64,000 bases of DNA, taken from Sphingobium xanthum (GTDB lineage Bacteria > Pseudomonadota > Alphaproteobacteria > Sphingomonadales > Sphingomonadaceae). Position numbers and translations under genes: made by a program. The notes beneath the pieces are model-generated. The model was not told the origin of the DNA, made no database searches, and was given only the letters and a program-made list of their open reading frames with translations. The DNA lies in assembly GCF_019737615.1 (NCBI RefSeq), contig NZ_JAHKKS010000009.1, positions 118,333 through 182,332 on the forward strand. The letters run 5' to 3'. Shown here in pieces: positions 8,176 through 15,992 of this stretch (the first letter of the stretch is position 1; every line of letters starts with the position of its first letter).

Positions 8176-8844
8176 GTGACGGAAGACGAAGAGGCCGACC
8201 GCATTGAGGAAGCCCGCAAGATTTTCGCGGGCCCGATCGCGTTCCTGAAGTCGGCGCCGAGCCTCGACTTTCTGCCCGATGCGATCGCGCCCGAGATCGC
8301 CTTCGCCGGCCGGTCGAATGTAGGCAAGTCGTCGCTCATCAACGCGCTGACCAATCGCAACGGCCTCGCGCGCACATCCAACACGCCCGGCCGCACGCAG
8401 GAGCTCAACTTCTTCGACGTCGGCGTGACTGAGCTGCAGGGCGGCGTGACAACCCCGCCGCTCTTCCGCCTCGTCGACATGCCGGGCTATGGCTATGCCA
8501 AGGCGCCCAAGGACATGGTCAAGCAGTGGCGCTTCCTCATCAACGATTATCTGCGTGGCCGTCCTGTGCTCAAGCGCACGCACGTGCTGATCGACAGTCG
8601 CCACGGCATCAAGGATGTCGATGAGACCCTGTTCGACATGCTCGATCAGGCCGCCGTCAGCTATCGCGTCGTGCTGACCAAGACGGACAAGGTGAAGGCC
8701 TCCGAACTGGCCGCCGTCACCGAGCAGACCGCCGCCGCGATCCGCAAGCGCCCCGCCGCGCATCCGGACATCATCGCCACGTCGAGCGAGAAGGGCATGG
8801 GTCTGCCCGAGCTGCGCGCCGCGGTGATCGACGCGCTGACCTGA
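8176..8844 (+). CDS. yihA: ribosome biogenesis GTP-binding protein YihA/YsxC (EngB)
   Basis: A 222-residue TRAFAC GTPase needed for 50S subunit assembly. All G motifs are seen: G1 [11 protein letters not shown]2 region [13 protein letters not shown]3 [10 protein letters not shown]4 TKTDK and G5 TSS. The start is GTG at 8176, twelve bases after yidC, with AGG upstream. The position directly behind yidC is the usual one in this group, so it probably belongs to the rpmH-yidC transcript. The insert [14 protein letters not shown] before G3 is slightly longer than in E. coli. Confidence 0.95.
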   Translation: MTEDEEADRIEEARKIFAGPIAFLKSAPSLDFLPDAIAPEIAFAGRSNVGKSSLINALTNRNGLARTSNTPGRTQELNFFDVGVTELQGGVTTPPLFRLVDMPGYGYAKAPKDMVKQWRFLINDYLRGRPVLKRTHVLIDSRHGIKDVDETLFDMLDQAAVSYRVVLTKTDKVKASELAAVTEQTAAAIRKRPAAHPDIIATSSEKGMGLPELRAAVIDALT

Positions 8845-8923
8845 GTCGCCGGCGTCCACTTGGGGTGACGCGCAAATACAGTTGAGCTAACAGCCCTCCA
8901 TCCCACCCGGCAGGAGGCGCGCC

Positions 8924-9592
8924 ATGCTCAAGCTCATCATCGGCAACAAGGTCTATTCGAGCTGGTCGCTGCGCGGCTGGCTGGCGGTGAAGCAGAGCGG
9001 CCTGCCGTTCGAGGAAGTGGTCGCCCCGCTCTATGACGATGCCTGGCCCGAGCGGAAGGCACAGGCCGATCTCGCCCCCTCGGTCGGCAAGGTGCCGACC
9101 CTCTGGGACGGTGACATCGCCGTGTGGGACAGCCTCGCCATCATCGACTATCTCGATGCGCTCTCGGGCGGCGACCGGTTCTGGCCCAAGGACAAGGCCG
9201 CGCTCGCCCTCGCCCGCTCCATCTCGGCCGAGATGCACAGCGGCTATCAGGCGCTCCGCAACGCCTGCACGATGAACATGCGTCACGTCCTCCCGGCCCA
9301 GGAGCTCGCGCCCGATGTGGCTGCCAATGTCGCGCGCATCGTCGATCTCTGGGATCGGGCGCGCAGCCGCTTCGGTCAGGGCGGAGACTATCTGTTCGGC
9401 GCCTTTGGCGCGGCGGACATCATGTTCGCGCCGGTCGTGACGCGCTTCGTCACTTACTCGATCGCGCTGCCGGCATCGGCGCAGGCCTATCGCGACGCCG
9501 TTCTGGCGCACCCGTTCATGCAGGAGTGGGCCGCCGGTGCCGAACAGGAGGAGTGGGTGATCCCGCAGTTCGAGCCAGCCGAGCAGGGCTGA
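8924..9592 (+). CDS. glutathione S-transferase family protein
   Basis: A 222-residue GST fold protein. The thioredoxin-like N-terminal domain starts MLKLIIGNKVYSSWSLRGWL, where the SSWS/R site replaces the classical catalytic Tyr/Ser-Cys motif, and includes VPTLWDGDIAVWDSLAIIDY (the cis-Pro and Glu/Asp-Ser pair that bind glutathione). An all-helical C-terminal domain follows (GDYLFGAFGAADIMFAPVV). It probably conjugates or isomerises electrophilic intermediates with glutathione; the substrate is unknown. GGAGG lies eight bases before the ATG. It opens the accessory metabolic region. Confidence 0.88.
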   Translation: MLKLIIGNKVYSSWSLRGWLAVKQSGLPFEEVVAPLYDDAWPERKAQADLAPSVGKVPTLWDGDIAVWDSLAIIDYLDALSGGDRFWPKDKAALALARSISAEMHSGYQALRNACTMNMRHVLPAQELAPDVAANVARIVDLWDRARSRFGQGGDYLFGAFGAADIMFAPVVTRFVTYSIALPASAQAYRDAVLAHPFMQEWAAGAEQEEWVIPQFEPAEQG

Positions 9593-9741
9593 GGCCGCTC
9601 TAACCACCCCGCATCCACCCGCCTCAAAGCCGCGAAAAATCCGGCTCTGCGATAGTGGATTTACAAATCGTTCGAAACTGAATTAATAGTGGGCGTATCA
9701 AATCGAGTCGGCGGCGGGACGTCGATCGCAGGAGACGAGCC

Positions 9742-10653
9742 ATGGAAGTCAGGAAGCTTCACCCCATTTTCGCCGCCGAGCTGATCGGGGCGGACCTCAC
9801 CGTCGCGCCGGACCAGGCGCTCATCGATACAGTCGAGGCGGCGATGGCGGAGCATCTGGTATTGTGCATCCGTGGCCCCGTGATCAGCGACGAGGAGCAT
9901 CTGCGCTTCGCTCGCGCGTTCGGCCCGCTGGAGCTGCCGGGCCTGTTCAAGCCTGATGCGCCGCGCCGCATGGCCTATGGGCTGTACGACGCCTCCAACC
10001 TCGACATCAATGGCGAGATCGTCGATCGGGAGTCGCTGCGCGCCAAGTTCGCCAAGGGCAATGAGCTGTTCCATGCGGACAGCAGCTTTAATGACATGCC
10101 CAGCAAATGGTCGATGCTGCGCGGCGTGATCGTGCCGCCCGAGCGCGGAGACACCCAGTTCGTCGATCTGCGTCACGTCTATGACGAGCTGCCGCAGGCG
10201 ATGAAGGATCGCATCGAGAACCTGGTCGCCGAGCATAGCTACGCCGCGAGCCGCATTCGCGGCGGTGTCAGCCCCGAAGAGGCCGAGCGCCTCAGGGCGG
10301 CGATGCCCGGCGCTCTGCAGCCGCTGGTCCGGGTCGGCCCGACCGGGCGCAAGAGTCTGTTCGTGGGCAGCCACGCCTTCCGTATCGAGGGCATGCCGGA
10401 TGCCGAAGGCCGTGCGCTCATCGACGAGCTGCTCGCCTTCGCCAGCCAGGACAAATTCATCTACTCACATAAGTGGCAGCTGGGCGATATGGTCATCTGG
10501 GACAATCGCTACGCGCTGCATCGCGGCACCGAGTTCGATTATGAGCGCTACAAGCGCGATCTGCGCCGCGCCAATGTGAACGAATATGGCGAGGAGCGCG
10601 CCGCCGGCCCGCTACCCTCCGCGATCACCTCGGACGCGAAGACCGCTGCTTGA
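9742..10653 (+). CDS. TauD/TfdA family alpha-ketoglutarate-dependent dioxygenase
   Basis: A 303-residue Fe(II)/2-oxoglutarate oxygenase of the TauD/TfdA family. The iron triad is visible: His111 and Asp113 in LFHADSSF, and His260 in ALHRGTEFDY; the conserved Arg that binds 2-oxoglutarate lies shortly after (KRDLRRANV). The N-terminal GAELIGADL and AFGPLELPG segments are typical. These enzymes hydroxylate and so cleave sulfonates, phenoxy-alkanoates or related ethers; this substrate is unknown. The ATG is preceded by AGGAG. The gene is not overlapped with neighbours and is followed by 487 bases without a gene. Confidence 0.88.
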   Translation: MEVRKLHPIFAAELIGADLTVAPDQALIDTVEAAMAEHLVLCIRGPVISDEEHLRFARAFGPLELPGLFKPDAPRRMAYGLYDASNLDINGEIVDRESLRAKFAKGNELFHADSSFNDMPSKWSMLRGVIVPPERGDTQFVDLRHVYDELPQAMKDRIENLVAEHSYAASRIRGGVSPEEAERLRAAMPGALQPLVRVGPTGRKSLFVGSHAFRIEGMPDAEGRALIDELLAFASQDKFIYSHKWQLGDMVIWDNRYALHRGTEFDYERYKRDLRRANVNEYGEERAAGPLPSAITSDAKTAA

Positions 10654-10709
10654 TCGGGGGTGGGGGAAGACATGCCCCGACGCCTGAAGTCGCCGCAAGT
10701 CCCATCGGC

Positions 10710-10786
10710 GTCACCCCAGCGAACTGGGGTCTCGTCCGTTAGCGCGCTCCGCTGCCGCAAAAGACCCCAGCGTTCGCTGGGATGAC
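10710..10786. repeat. REP-like palindromic repeat pair
   Basis: Two inverted copies of a small palindrome: GTCACCCCAGCGAACTGGGG at 10710-10729 (plus TCTC), and on the other strand GTCATCCCAGCGAACGCTGG (10786 down to 10767, plus GGTCTT). Together they form a 77-base dimer that could fold into a long hairpin. Interspersed repeats with this GTCATCCCAGCGAA core are common in sphingomonad genomes (general recollection, not checked). Only one such dimer is seen in the window. Confidence 0.7.
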
Positions 10787-10859
10787 GGCTTCGGCCAAGA
10801 TTTCGCTGTCCTACAGCGCGTTCGTCATGGCACGCCCGAACCCTCGTTCCCGCCGTCCC

Positions 10860-10882
10860 ATTGATCGACATTCTCGATCAAT
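10860..10882. promoter_or_regulatory. operator palindrome 1 before the amidohydrolase gene
   Basis: Perfect inverted repeat ATTGATCGA-N5-TCGATCAAT. The nine-base arms and five-base spacer suit a dimeric TetR/GntR/MarR-class repressor. A second copy with the same spacer lies 85 bases downstream (10946-10965). Confidence 0.6.
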
Positions 10883-10945
10883 CCCGGCAAAAACAAGGCG
10901 CGTAGGGTGTAACCTTCAGAACCTTCGTGCCGGATTTCCGGCTCC

Positions 10946-10965
10946 TTGATCGAGACGGTCGATCA
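10946..10965. promoter_or_regulatory. operator palindrome 2 before the amidohydrolase gene
   Basis: TTGATCGA-N5-TCGATCA, the same arms and the same five-base spacer as the palindrome at 10860-10882, with the centres 85 bases (about eight helical turns) apart. The match of arms and spacer argues for one regulator binding twice. Confidence 0.6.
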
Positions 10966-11026
10966 CCCGGTTTGCGCGGCGAGGCGACAGGAAGCCTCTT
11001 GCATCTACGCTTCGCTGATGGCAATA

Positions 11027-11044
11027 TCGTTAGATCACTAACGA
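11027..11044. promoter_or_regulatory. third palindrome in the amidohydrolase promoter region
   Basis: Perfect inverted repeat TCGTTAG-N4-CTAACGA, of different sequence from the two upstream palindromes, about 97 bases before the GTG start. It could be a separate operator or a leader hairpin; there is no T-tract after it. Confidence 0.45.
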
Positions 11045-11140
11045 CTTGGCTGCGGACGAATCGGCCGTCGCCCTGTTTTGGATGATGTGCATGCGGCCGG
11101 GATAAGGCCGCGTACCGGCCCGAATGAGAGGAACAGGCAC

Positions 11141-12316
11141 GTGAACTTGGACCACCCCTTGATGAGCTGCGATGATCATCTGGACATGAACATGTTGCCG
11201 GCTGATCTCTGGACGAAGCGGCTTCCCGAGCATCTCAAGGATCGCGGGCCGAAGGTCGAGATCATCGACGGCAAGGCCGTCTGGATGTGCGACGGCAAGA
11301 ATCTCGGCGGCTGGTCGGGTCACGAGCCGGCACCGAATGTGCCCAAGCCCGTTTACACCGCGCTCGACCGCGGCGGCATTCTCGACCAGACCGAGCGTCG
11401 CCCGGCGGTCGCCAAGCTGCGCCTGCAGGACATGGACCGCGATGGCGTCTGGGCGCACGTGCTGTTCGGCCCCGTCACCTCGCTCGATTTCGACGACGAG
11501 GAACTGCGCGACGCCTGCTACGCCGCCTATAATGAGTGGCTCAAGGAATTCTGCGCGAATGCGCCCGATCGCCTGGTCGGCGTGCCGCTGCTGCCGCCTT
11601 ATCCGGGCCCGGCGCTCAAGGAGCTGCAGCACATCATCGCGCTGGGCGGTTTCAAGCAGGCCAATCTGCAGATCGCCATGGCGCAGCCGCGCCTGGAGAG
11701 CGACGAGTGGGAGCCGCTGTGGAATCTGCTTGAGGAGAGCGGCATCATCCTGTCGTTCCACGTCACCGTGTTCGCCAGCGTCAGCCGCGCGTTCGACAAG
11801 TATAAGGGCAGCCCCGGCGCGACCTTCCTGCACGTGAAGATGTTCATCGAGCAGTTCCTCGATCCGTTCGTCGATCTGTTCGCCTGGGGCATATTGGAGC
11901 GTCACCCCGGTCTCAAGATCGTGATCGCGGAATCCGGCATCGGTTGGCTGCCCTGGGTGATCGAGGAACTGGACTATCGCCACTTCCGTCTCTGGGAGGG
12001 CGAGGAGTTCTGGAACGCGCGCGGCGGTATTCCGCTCAAGATGCTGCCGTCCGAGCTGTTCAAGCGTCAGGTCTATGGCACCTTCCAGCAGAGCCCGACG
12101 GCGGTGGCGCTGGCCGAGTTCTACGGCGAGGACAAGCTGCTCTGGGCGACGGACTATCCGCACCCGGACAGCATCTGGCCGAACTCCATCAAGAAGCTGG
12201 AGGAGTTCACCAGGAAGGCGTCGCCTGAGCTGATCCGCAAGCTCGCCTGGGAAAATGCCGCCAATCTCTATGGCGTCAAAGGCCCGCCGCAGCAGGACGC
12301 GATCGCCGCCGAATAA
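11141..12316 (+). CDS. amidohydrolase-2 family metal-dependent hydrolase/decarboxylase
   Basis: A 391-residue TIM-barrel enzyme of the amidohydrolase-2 (ACMSD-like) family. Metal-binding pieces include the N-terminal DDH (Asp11-x-His13 in SCDDHLDMN), the His of ILSFHVTVF, and the C-terminal Asp of LLWATDYPHPDSIWPNS, a hallmark of the family. Members are often non-oxidative decarboxylases or hydratases of aromatic acids and ring-cleavage products, and that is the likely class here. I chose GTG 11141 (VNLDHPLMSCDDH) because GAGAGGAA sits seven bases before it; the frame is open to an ATG at 11078, which lacks such support. Its promoter region has three palindromes, and an intrinsic terminator follows. 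Confidence 0.85.
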   Translation: MNLDHPLMSCDDHLDMNMLPADLWTKRLPEHLKDRGPKVEIIDGKAVWMCDGKNLGGWSGHEPAPNVPKPVYTALDRGGILDQTERRPAVAKLRLQDMDRDGVWAHVLFGPVTSLDFDDEELRDACYAAYNEWLKEFCANAPDRLVGVPLLPPYPGPALKELQHIIALGGFKQANLQIAMAQPRLESDEWEPLWNLLEESGIILSFHVTVFASVSRAFDKYKGSPGATFLHVKMFIEQFLDPFVDLFAWGILERHPGLKIVIAESGIGWLPWVIEELDYRHFRLWEGEEFWNARGGIPLKMLPSELFKRQVYGTFQQSPTAVALAEFYGEDKLLWATDYPHPDSIWPNSIKKLEEFTRKASPELIRKLAWENAANLYGVKGPPQQDAIAAE

Positions 12317-12344
12317 GCGCGACCGTCAGCGAGGACATGAGGAA

Positions 12345-12370
12345 GGGGAGGGCCGCGGCTCTCCCTTTTT
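12345..12370 (+). terminator. intrinsic terminator after the amidohydrolase gene
   Basis: GGGAGGGCC and GGCTCTCCC pair (one G-T wobble) and are followed by TTTTT at 12366-12370, 29 bases after the stop codon. The GTTGACT motif of the next gene begins two bases after the T-tract. Confidence 0.75.
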
Positions 12371-12371
12371 C

Positions 12372-12383
12372 GTTGACTAAGTC
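12372..12383 (+). promoter_or_regulatory. GTTGACT motif before the intradiol dioxygenase-like gene
   Basis: GTTGACTAAGTC, 84 bases before the chosen start. The same GTTGASTNNGTC pattern is seen at 16978, 17053 and 18660. TTGACT could be a -35 box, but no convincing -10 lies 16-18 bases on, so a regulator site is as likely. Confidence 0.45.
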
Positions 12384-12466
12384 TATTCTCGCCACGCAGG
12401 CCCGAGCGGCGTATCATGATCCCCAGCGCACAGCCGGCAAACGGCGCGCTGCTGGAGGGGAGTGTC

Positions 12467-13306
12467 GTGAGCATGGACAGGCGAATCTTTCTCGGTGGTG
12501 CCGGCGCGATCGTTGGCGGGACATTGGGCGGCATCGGCCTGTCCGAGGCGGCCGAAGTGCTGGGCGGCCAGAAGCCGATCACGCAGAAGGAATGGGAAGC
12601 GCTCTATCGCAGCTACGGGACGGCGCAGTTCACCTGCGTGCGCACCTCGCAGGCCGTCGAAGGACCCTATTATTTCGACAATTCCCCGCTGCGCAGCGCC
12701 GTCGCCGAAGGGCGCAAGGGCGAGCGTCTGCGGCTCGGCATCACGATCGGCGGCATGCTCTCGCCCATCGCCGCGCGTTGCTTTCCTTTGGCCGGGGCCG
12801 TCGTCGACATCTGGCAGACCGACGCGGCAGGCATCTATTCCAATGTGGGCGGCGACCTGCAGACGGTCGACACGACCGGTCAGGCGTTCCTGCGCGGGCA
12901 CCAGATCACCGACGAGAAGGGCTATGTCGAGTTCGAGACGATTGTGCCGGGCTGGGAAGTCATCGCCCTGCCGCCGCCCGCCATCGTCGGCGCGCGCACC
13001 AATCACATCCATGTGAAGGTCTATCACGGCCGCGACGTGCTGACCGCGCAGCTCTATTTCCCCGATCCGCTGCTCGATCAGCTGTTCGCGGAGGTCGAGC
13101 CTTACAAGTCGCACACGCGCATGACTGCACCGGGCCTGCCGCGCTTCTATGAGCGCGTGCGCAACGACAAGGACGGCCTGTTCCTCGCGGACAAGAGCAC
13201 GCCGATGCCGGTCGAGCGCGTGAACGGCGTGCTGACGGCGAAAGCGACGATCGGGATGATCAGCCAGGGCAATCGGGGGCAGGCGACGCTGTTCCGCGGC
13301 GGCTGA
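12467..13306 (+). CDS. intradiol ring-cleavage dioxygenase-like protein with Tat-like leader
   Basis: A 279-residue protein of the intradiol dioxygenase fold (catechol/protocatechuate 3,4-dioxygenase type). It begins near MDRRIFLGGAGAIVGGTLGG, a twin-arginine-like leader. Core landmarks are VEGPYYFDN, VDIWQTDAAGIYSN, NHIHVKVYH and LTAQLYFPDP. Of the four usual Fe(III) ligands, one Tyr (Tyr124 in GIYSN) and both His (180 and 182) are present, but the second Tyr, normally in a PGWY or PGPY motif, is replaced by Glu164 (PGWE). Catalysis may therefore differ. GTG 12467 follows GGAGGGGAG by five bases; ATG 12473 is an alternative. It lies between an amidohydrolase and a SnoaL/esterase pair, which fits aromatic breakdown. 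Confidence 0.8.
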   Translation: MSMDRRIFLGGAGAIVGGTLGGIGLSEAAEVLGGQKPITQKEWEALYRSYGTAQFTCVRTSQAVEGPYYFDNSPLRSAVAEGRKGERLRLGITIGGMLSPIAARCFPLAGAVVDIWQTDAAGIYSNVGGDLQTVDTTGQAFLRGHQITDEKGYVEFETIVPGWEVIALPPPAIVGARTNHIHVKVYHGRDVLTAQLYFPDPLLDQLFAEVEPYKSHTRMTAPGLPRFYERVRNDKDGLFLADKSTPMPVERVNGVLTAKATIGMISQGNRGQATLFRGG

Positions 13307-13312
13307 TCTACT

Positions 13313-13418
13313 CTGGAGCCGTTCGGGTTCTGGTTGAACCGAAACCACTCCAGATTGTCTTGGTTTTTCGTGATTTCCGAGCCGGCAGGTGAGTCCACCT
13401 GCCTCGAAATCACTCCAG
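13313..13418. repeat. double-hairpin palindromic element between convergent genes
   Basis: Hairpin one: CTGGAG (13313-13318) with CTCCAG (13348-13353), enclosing GGTTC...GAACC. Hairpin two: GTGATTTC...GGCAGGTG with CACCTGCC...GAAATCAC (13370-13413), very stable. The word CTCCAG recurs at 13413-13418. TTTTT at 13364-13368 follows hairpin one on the + strand. The element probably ends transcription from both sides and covers the stop codon of the SnoaL-like gene. Confidence 0.65.
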
Positions 13419-13799
13419 TGCCGAGTCCCAATGCTCAACGATCATGCCGTCCTTGAGGCGGTATGTGTCGTACCACCAGACCGGGATCGTTCGCGTCGGG
13501 TCCTTCGGATCGGGAATGTGACGCTGGAACATGAGCTGGACGAGATCGCCCTCGGCCAGGACATGGCGGAACGGGGTCAGCTCATACGTACCCGGCTCCA
13601 GCGGTCCATCCTCGCCCAACTCCCATTTGAGGAATTCGATCAGCGCCTCCAGCCCCTGACCGGCGCTGGGGCTATGCTGGATATAGTCCTGCGCGATATA
13701 TTTTGAGGCTGCCGCATAGTTCCGGCCGTTCAGCACCTCGTGCCACATGGCGAGCACGACCTGCTTGTTGGCGGCCTCGATCGCCCGGCTGTCGCTCAT
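13410..13799 (-). CDS. SnoaL-like/NTF2-fold protein
   Basis: A 129-residue protein with the SnoaL/nuclear transport factor 2 pattern: helix NKQVVLAMWHEVLNGRNYAAASKYIAQDYI (quoted in parts: NKQVVLAMWHEV, YIAQDYIQHSP), then GLEALIEFLKW and the beta strands VQLMFQRHIP and IPVWWYDTYRLKDGMIVEHWD. The His/Asp pairs (YIQHSP, VEHWD) resemble polyketide cyclase and ester-cyclase-like members, which act on small metabolites. The start ATG at 13799 overlaps the end of the esterase gene by four bases, so the two are co-translated. The C-terminal codons run into a palindromic element. Confidence 0.8.
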   Translation of the reverse strand: MSDSRAIEAANKQVVLAMWHEVLNGRNYAAASKYIAQDYIQHSPSAGQGLEALIEFLKWELGEDGPLEPGTYELTPFRHVLAEGDLVQLMFQRHIPDPKDPTRTIPVWWYDTYRLKDGMIVEHWDSALE

Positions 13800-14779
13800 C
13801 CGAAGATGCGCGCGATGAAGCGGCGCAGCTCCGCGTCGACATCCGCGCTCTCGGGCACCGGCATGCGGCTGAACCCGCCATGCGGCATGGCTTCCCAGAC
13901 ATGCAGCTCGGCGTCGATGCCGGCATTGCGCAGCTTGCGGTGGATAAGCACCGAGTTGGACAGGAAGAGATCGCGCGTGCCGGTCTGCACGATCGTCGGC
14001 GGGAAGCCCTTCGAGAAGTCCGCGAACAAAGGCGAGAGATAGGGATCGGTCAGGTCGTGGCCGTCCGCGTAGAGTTCGTTGCACTCGGGCAGGCCGCGCT
14101 TGAGGATGACGTCGAGATCCTCATTGGTGCGGAAGCTGTCGCCCGCTTCAGTGAGGTCGACCTCGGGAGTCAGCAGGATCGTCGCGGCCGGCATCGGTAA
14201 GCCCTGGTCGCGGATCATCAGCGTCGTGGCAGCCGCGAGATTGCCGCCCGCCGAGGCGCCGCCGATGATGATGCGGCTCGGGTCGATCGTCTCGATCAGC
14301 GCCTTGTAGACCGCGAGGCAATCATCCGGCGCGGCGGGATAGGGATAATCCGGCGGCATGCGATAGTCGACCGAGACCGTGCGGATGCCCAGCGAATCGG
14401 CGGTGCGGACGCCCATCGCCTCGGCCAGCACACCGCCGCCGAAGACGAACGCGCCGCCATGGGTATAGAGATAGACCGGCCCGCCTTCCGAGCCCGCGGG
14501 CACGCAGTCATAGCAAGTGACGCCGGCAATCTGCATCTTTTCGTGGCTGCATTGGGCGGCCGCCAGGATCGGTCCCGCCATCTGCTCGCGCATGCCCGTG
14601 CCCGCTTCGATCTGCGCGCGCCAGGCCGCCTTGTCGCTGGCTGGCGGCCAGTTCATGCGCGGCATCTGCGTGCCGTCGGACAATGCCTTCTGTGCCGCCA
14701 CGCTGATCGTCTGCGGCGGCGGAATGTCGCGCGCGCTGACGCGGACCGGCGTGAAGGCAAGGGGGTCCTGATCGGCCAT
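13796..14779 (-). CDS. alpha/beta hydrolase fold-3 esterase (hormone-sensitive lipase family)
   Basis: A 327-residue esterase/lipase. The oxyanion motif HGGAFVFGGG and the nucleophile motif GGASAGG (Ser within GASAG) define the HSL family; the acid and base are likely in the TRDLFLSNS region and MPHGGFSRMP. It would hydrolyse small acyl esters or lactones in the cytoplasm. ATG 14779 (MADQDPLAFTP) is chosen because GGAGCAGGAG lies just before it; an in-frame ATG at 14848 gives 23 more residues without a ribosome site. It follows the MDR gene (89 bases) and overlaps the SnoaL-like gene. Confidence 0.88.
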   Translation of the reverse strand: MADQDPLAFTPVRVSARDIPPPQTISVAAQKALSDGTQMPRMNWPPASDKAAWRAQIEAGTGMREQMAGPILAAAQCSHEKMQIAGVTCYDCVPAGSEGGPVYLYTHGGAFVFGGGVLAEAMGVRTADSLGIRTVSVDYRMPPDYPYPAAPDDCLAVYKALIETIDPSRIIIGGASAGGNLAAATTLMIRDQGLPMPAATILLTPEVDLTEAGDSFRTNEDLDVILKRGLPECNELYADGHDLTDPYLSPLFADFSKGFPPTIVQTGTRDLFLSNSVLIHRKLRNAGIDAELHVWEAMPHGGFSRMPVPESADVDAELRRFIARIFG

Positions 14780-14867
14780 GATTGCTCCTGCTCCCGTGTC
14801 GGACGGAGACTCATTGCCTGCCGACATGTCAGTCAGGCTTATCTCCATCGTCCGCCCTTGGGAAGCT

Positions 14868-15854
14868 TCACATGGTGACGACGACCTTGCCGATCTGCTG
14901 GTTGGATTCGAGGAAACGATTGGCCTCGACGATCTCCTCGAACGGGAAGGTTCTCGCGATCACGGGCTTGAGATGCCCAAGCTTGAGGCCGAGCAGGATC
15001 TTCTCCTGCGCCGCCTTGTAGCGCGCCGGATGGTTCCAGATTTCCGAGGCGACCCACCCGCGCATGGAGAGGCCTTTGAAAGCCATGTTCCAGTGCGGAT
15101 AGGGCGTCGGCTGCTCGGATAGGCCGCCATAGATGAAGAGGATGCCGCGCTCGGCCATGGCGCTGGTCAAGGTCTGCACATAGGGGCCCTGCACCGGATC
15201 GAAGACGATGCGCGCGCCCTTGCCGTCGCTGATGCGCATGACTTCCTCGACGAGATCGACTTCCTGCGTTGCGACGACATGCTGCGCGCCGAGCGCTTTC
15301 AATTGCTCGGCCTTCTCGCTGGTCCGCGTCGCGGCGATCGAGACGGCGCCCGCCCAATTGGCGAGCTGGATCGCGGCGAGGCCGACGCTGCTGGAGGCAG
15401 CGGGGATGATGACGAAATCGCCGATGCCCGCCTCGCCGACCTCGATGATCGCGAAGGCAGTCATATACTGCATCCAGACCGCGGCGGCCTCGGCGGCGCT
15501 GAGGCCCTCGGGCGCGGGCAGCAGGCAGCGCGTTGGCACGATCGCCTGCGTCGCCCAGACGCCATATTGGCCAAGCGGATACATGGGAAGCGCGCTGACG
15601 CGCTGGCCGATCTCGAAGCCGGTGACGCCTTCGCCCAGCGCCTCGACGATGCCACAGGCCTCGTAGCCGATCAGCGTGGGGAGGGCTGGCTTGGTCGGGT
15701 AGCGCCCGGCGCGGAACATGGCCTCGGAGCGATTGAGGCCGACTGCCTCGACCTTGATGCGGACTTCGTTTGGCCCCGGCGCGCCGATCTCGATTTCGTC
15801 GAACCGCAACACTTCCGGTCCGCCCAACTCGCGGACGCGAACGACTTTGGCCAT
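14868..15854 (-). CDS. MDR family NADPH:quinone oxidoreductase-like protein
   Basis: A 328-residue medium-chain dehydrogenase/reductase without the zinc ligands of alcohol dehydrogenases. It opens MAKVVRVRELGGPEVLRFDE, has GYEACGIVEALGEGVTGFEIG in the GroES-like domain, and a cofactor loop IIPAASSSVGLAAIQLANW in which the usual GxGxxG is AASSSVG, as in quinone-oxidoreductase and enoyl-reductase types. Probably reduces a quinone or enone using NADPH. It lies between an SDR gene upstream (138 bases, with a palindromic repeat) and the esterase downstream. Confidence 0.88.
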   Translation of the reverse strand: MAKVVRVRELGGPEVLRFDEIEIGAPGPNEVRIKVEAVGLNRSEAMFRAGRYPTKPALPTLIGYEACGIVEALGEGVTGFEIGQRVSALPMYPLGQYGVWATQAIVPTRCLLPAPEGLSAAEAAAVWMQYMTAFAIIEVGEAGIGDFVIIPAASSSVGLAAIQLANWAGAVSIAATRTSEKAEQLKALGAQHVVATQEVDLVEEVMRISDGKGARIVFDPVQGPYVQTLTSAMAERGILFIYGGLSEQPTPYPHWNMAFKGLSMRGWVASEIWNHPARYKAAQEKILLGLKLGHLKPVIARTFPFEEIVEANRFLESNQQIGKVVVTM

Positions 15855-15876
15855 GTGTCTCTCCGTAAAATTATAA

Positions 15877-15983
15877 GCCCCTCCCCTTTAGGGGAGGGGG
15901 AAGGGGTGGGGAATAGCCCAGCCGCGTCGCTCTTCGTCGCGCGGTCCAGCACCACCCCAACCCCTCCTCTGAAGAGGAGGGGC
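15877..15983. repeat. composite palindromic repeat, copy A
   Basis: A 107-base element made of hairpin GCCCCTCCCC-TTTA-GGGGAGGGGG with AAGGGGTGGGGA, a middle part, then CACCACCCC and hairpin CCCCTCCTCT-GAAGAGGAGGGG. The same order of pieces recurs on the other strand at 26891-27063. It lies between the SDR and MDR genes, where it may dampen read-through or stabilise mRNA ends. Confidence 0.7.
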
Positions 15984-15992
15984 CAATATGGG

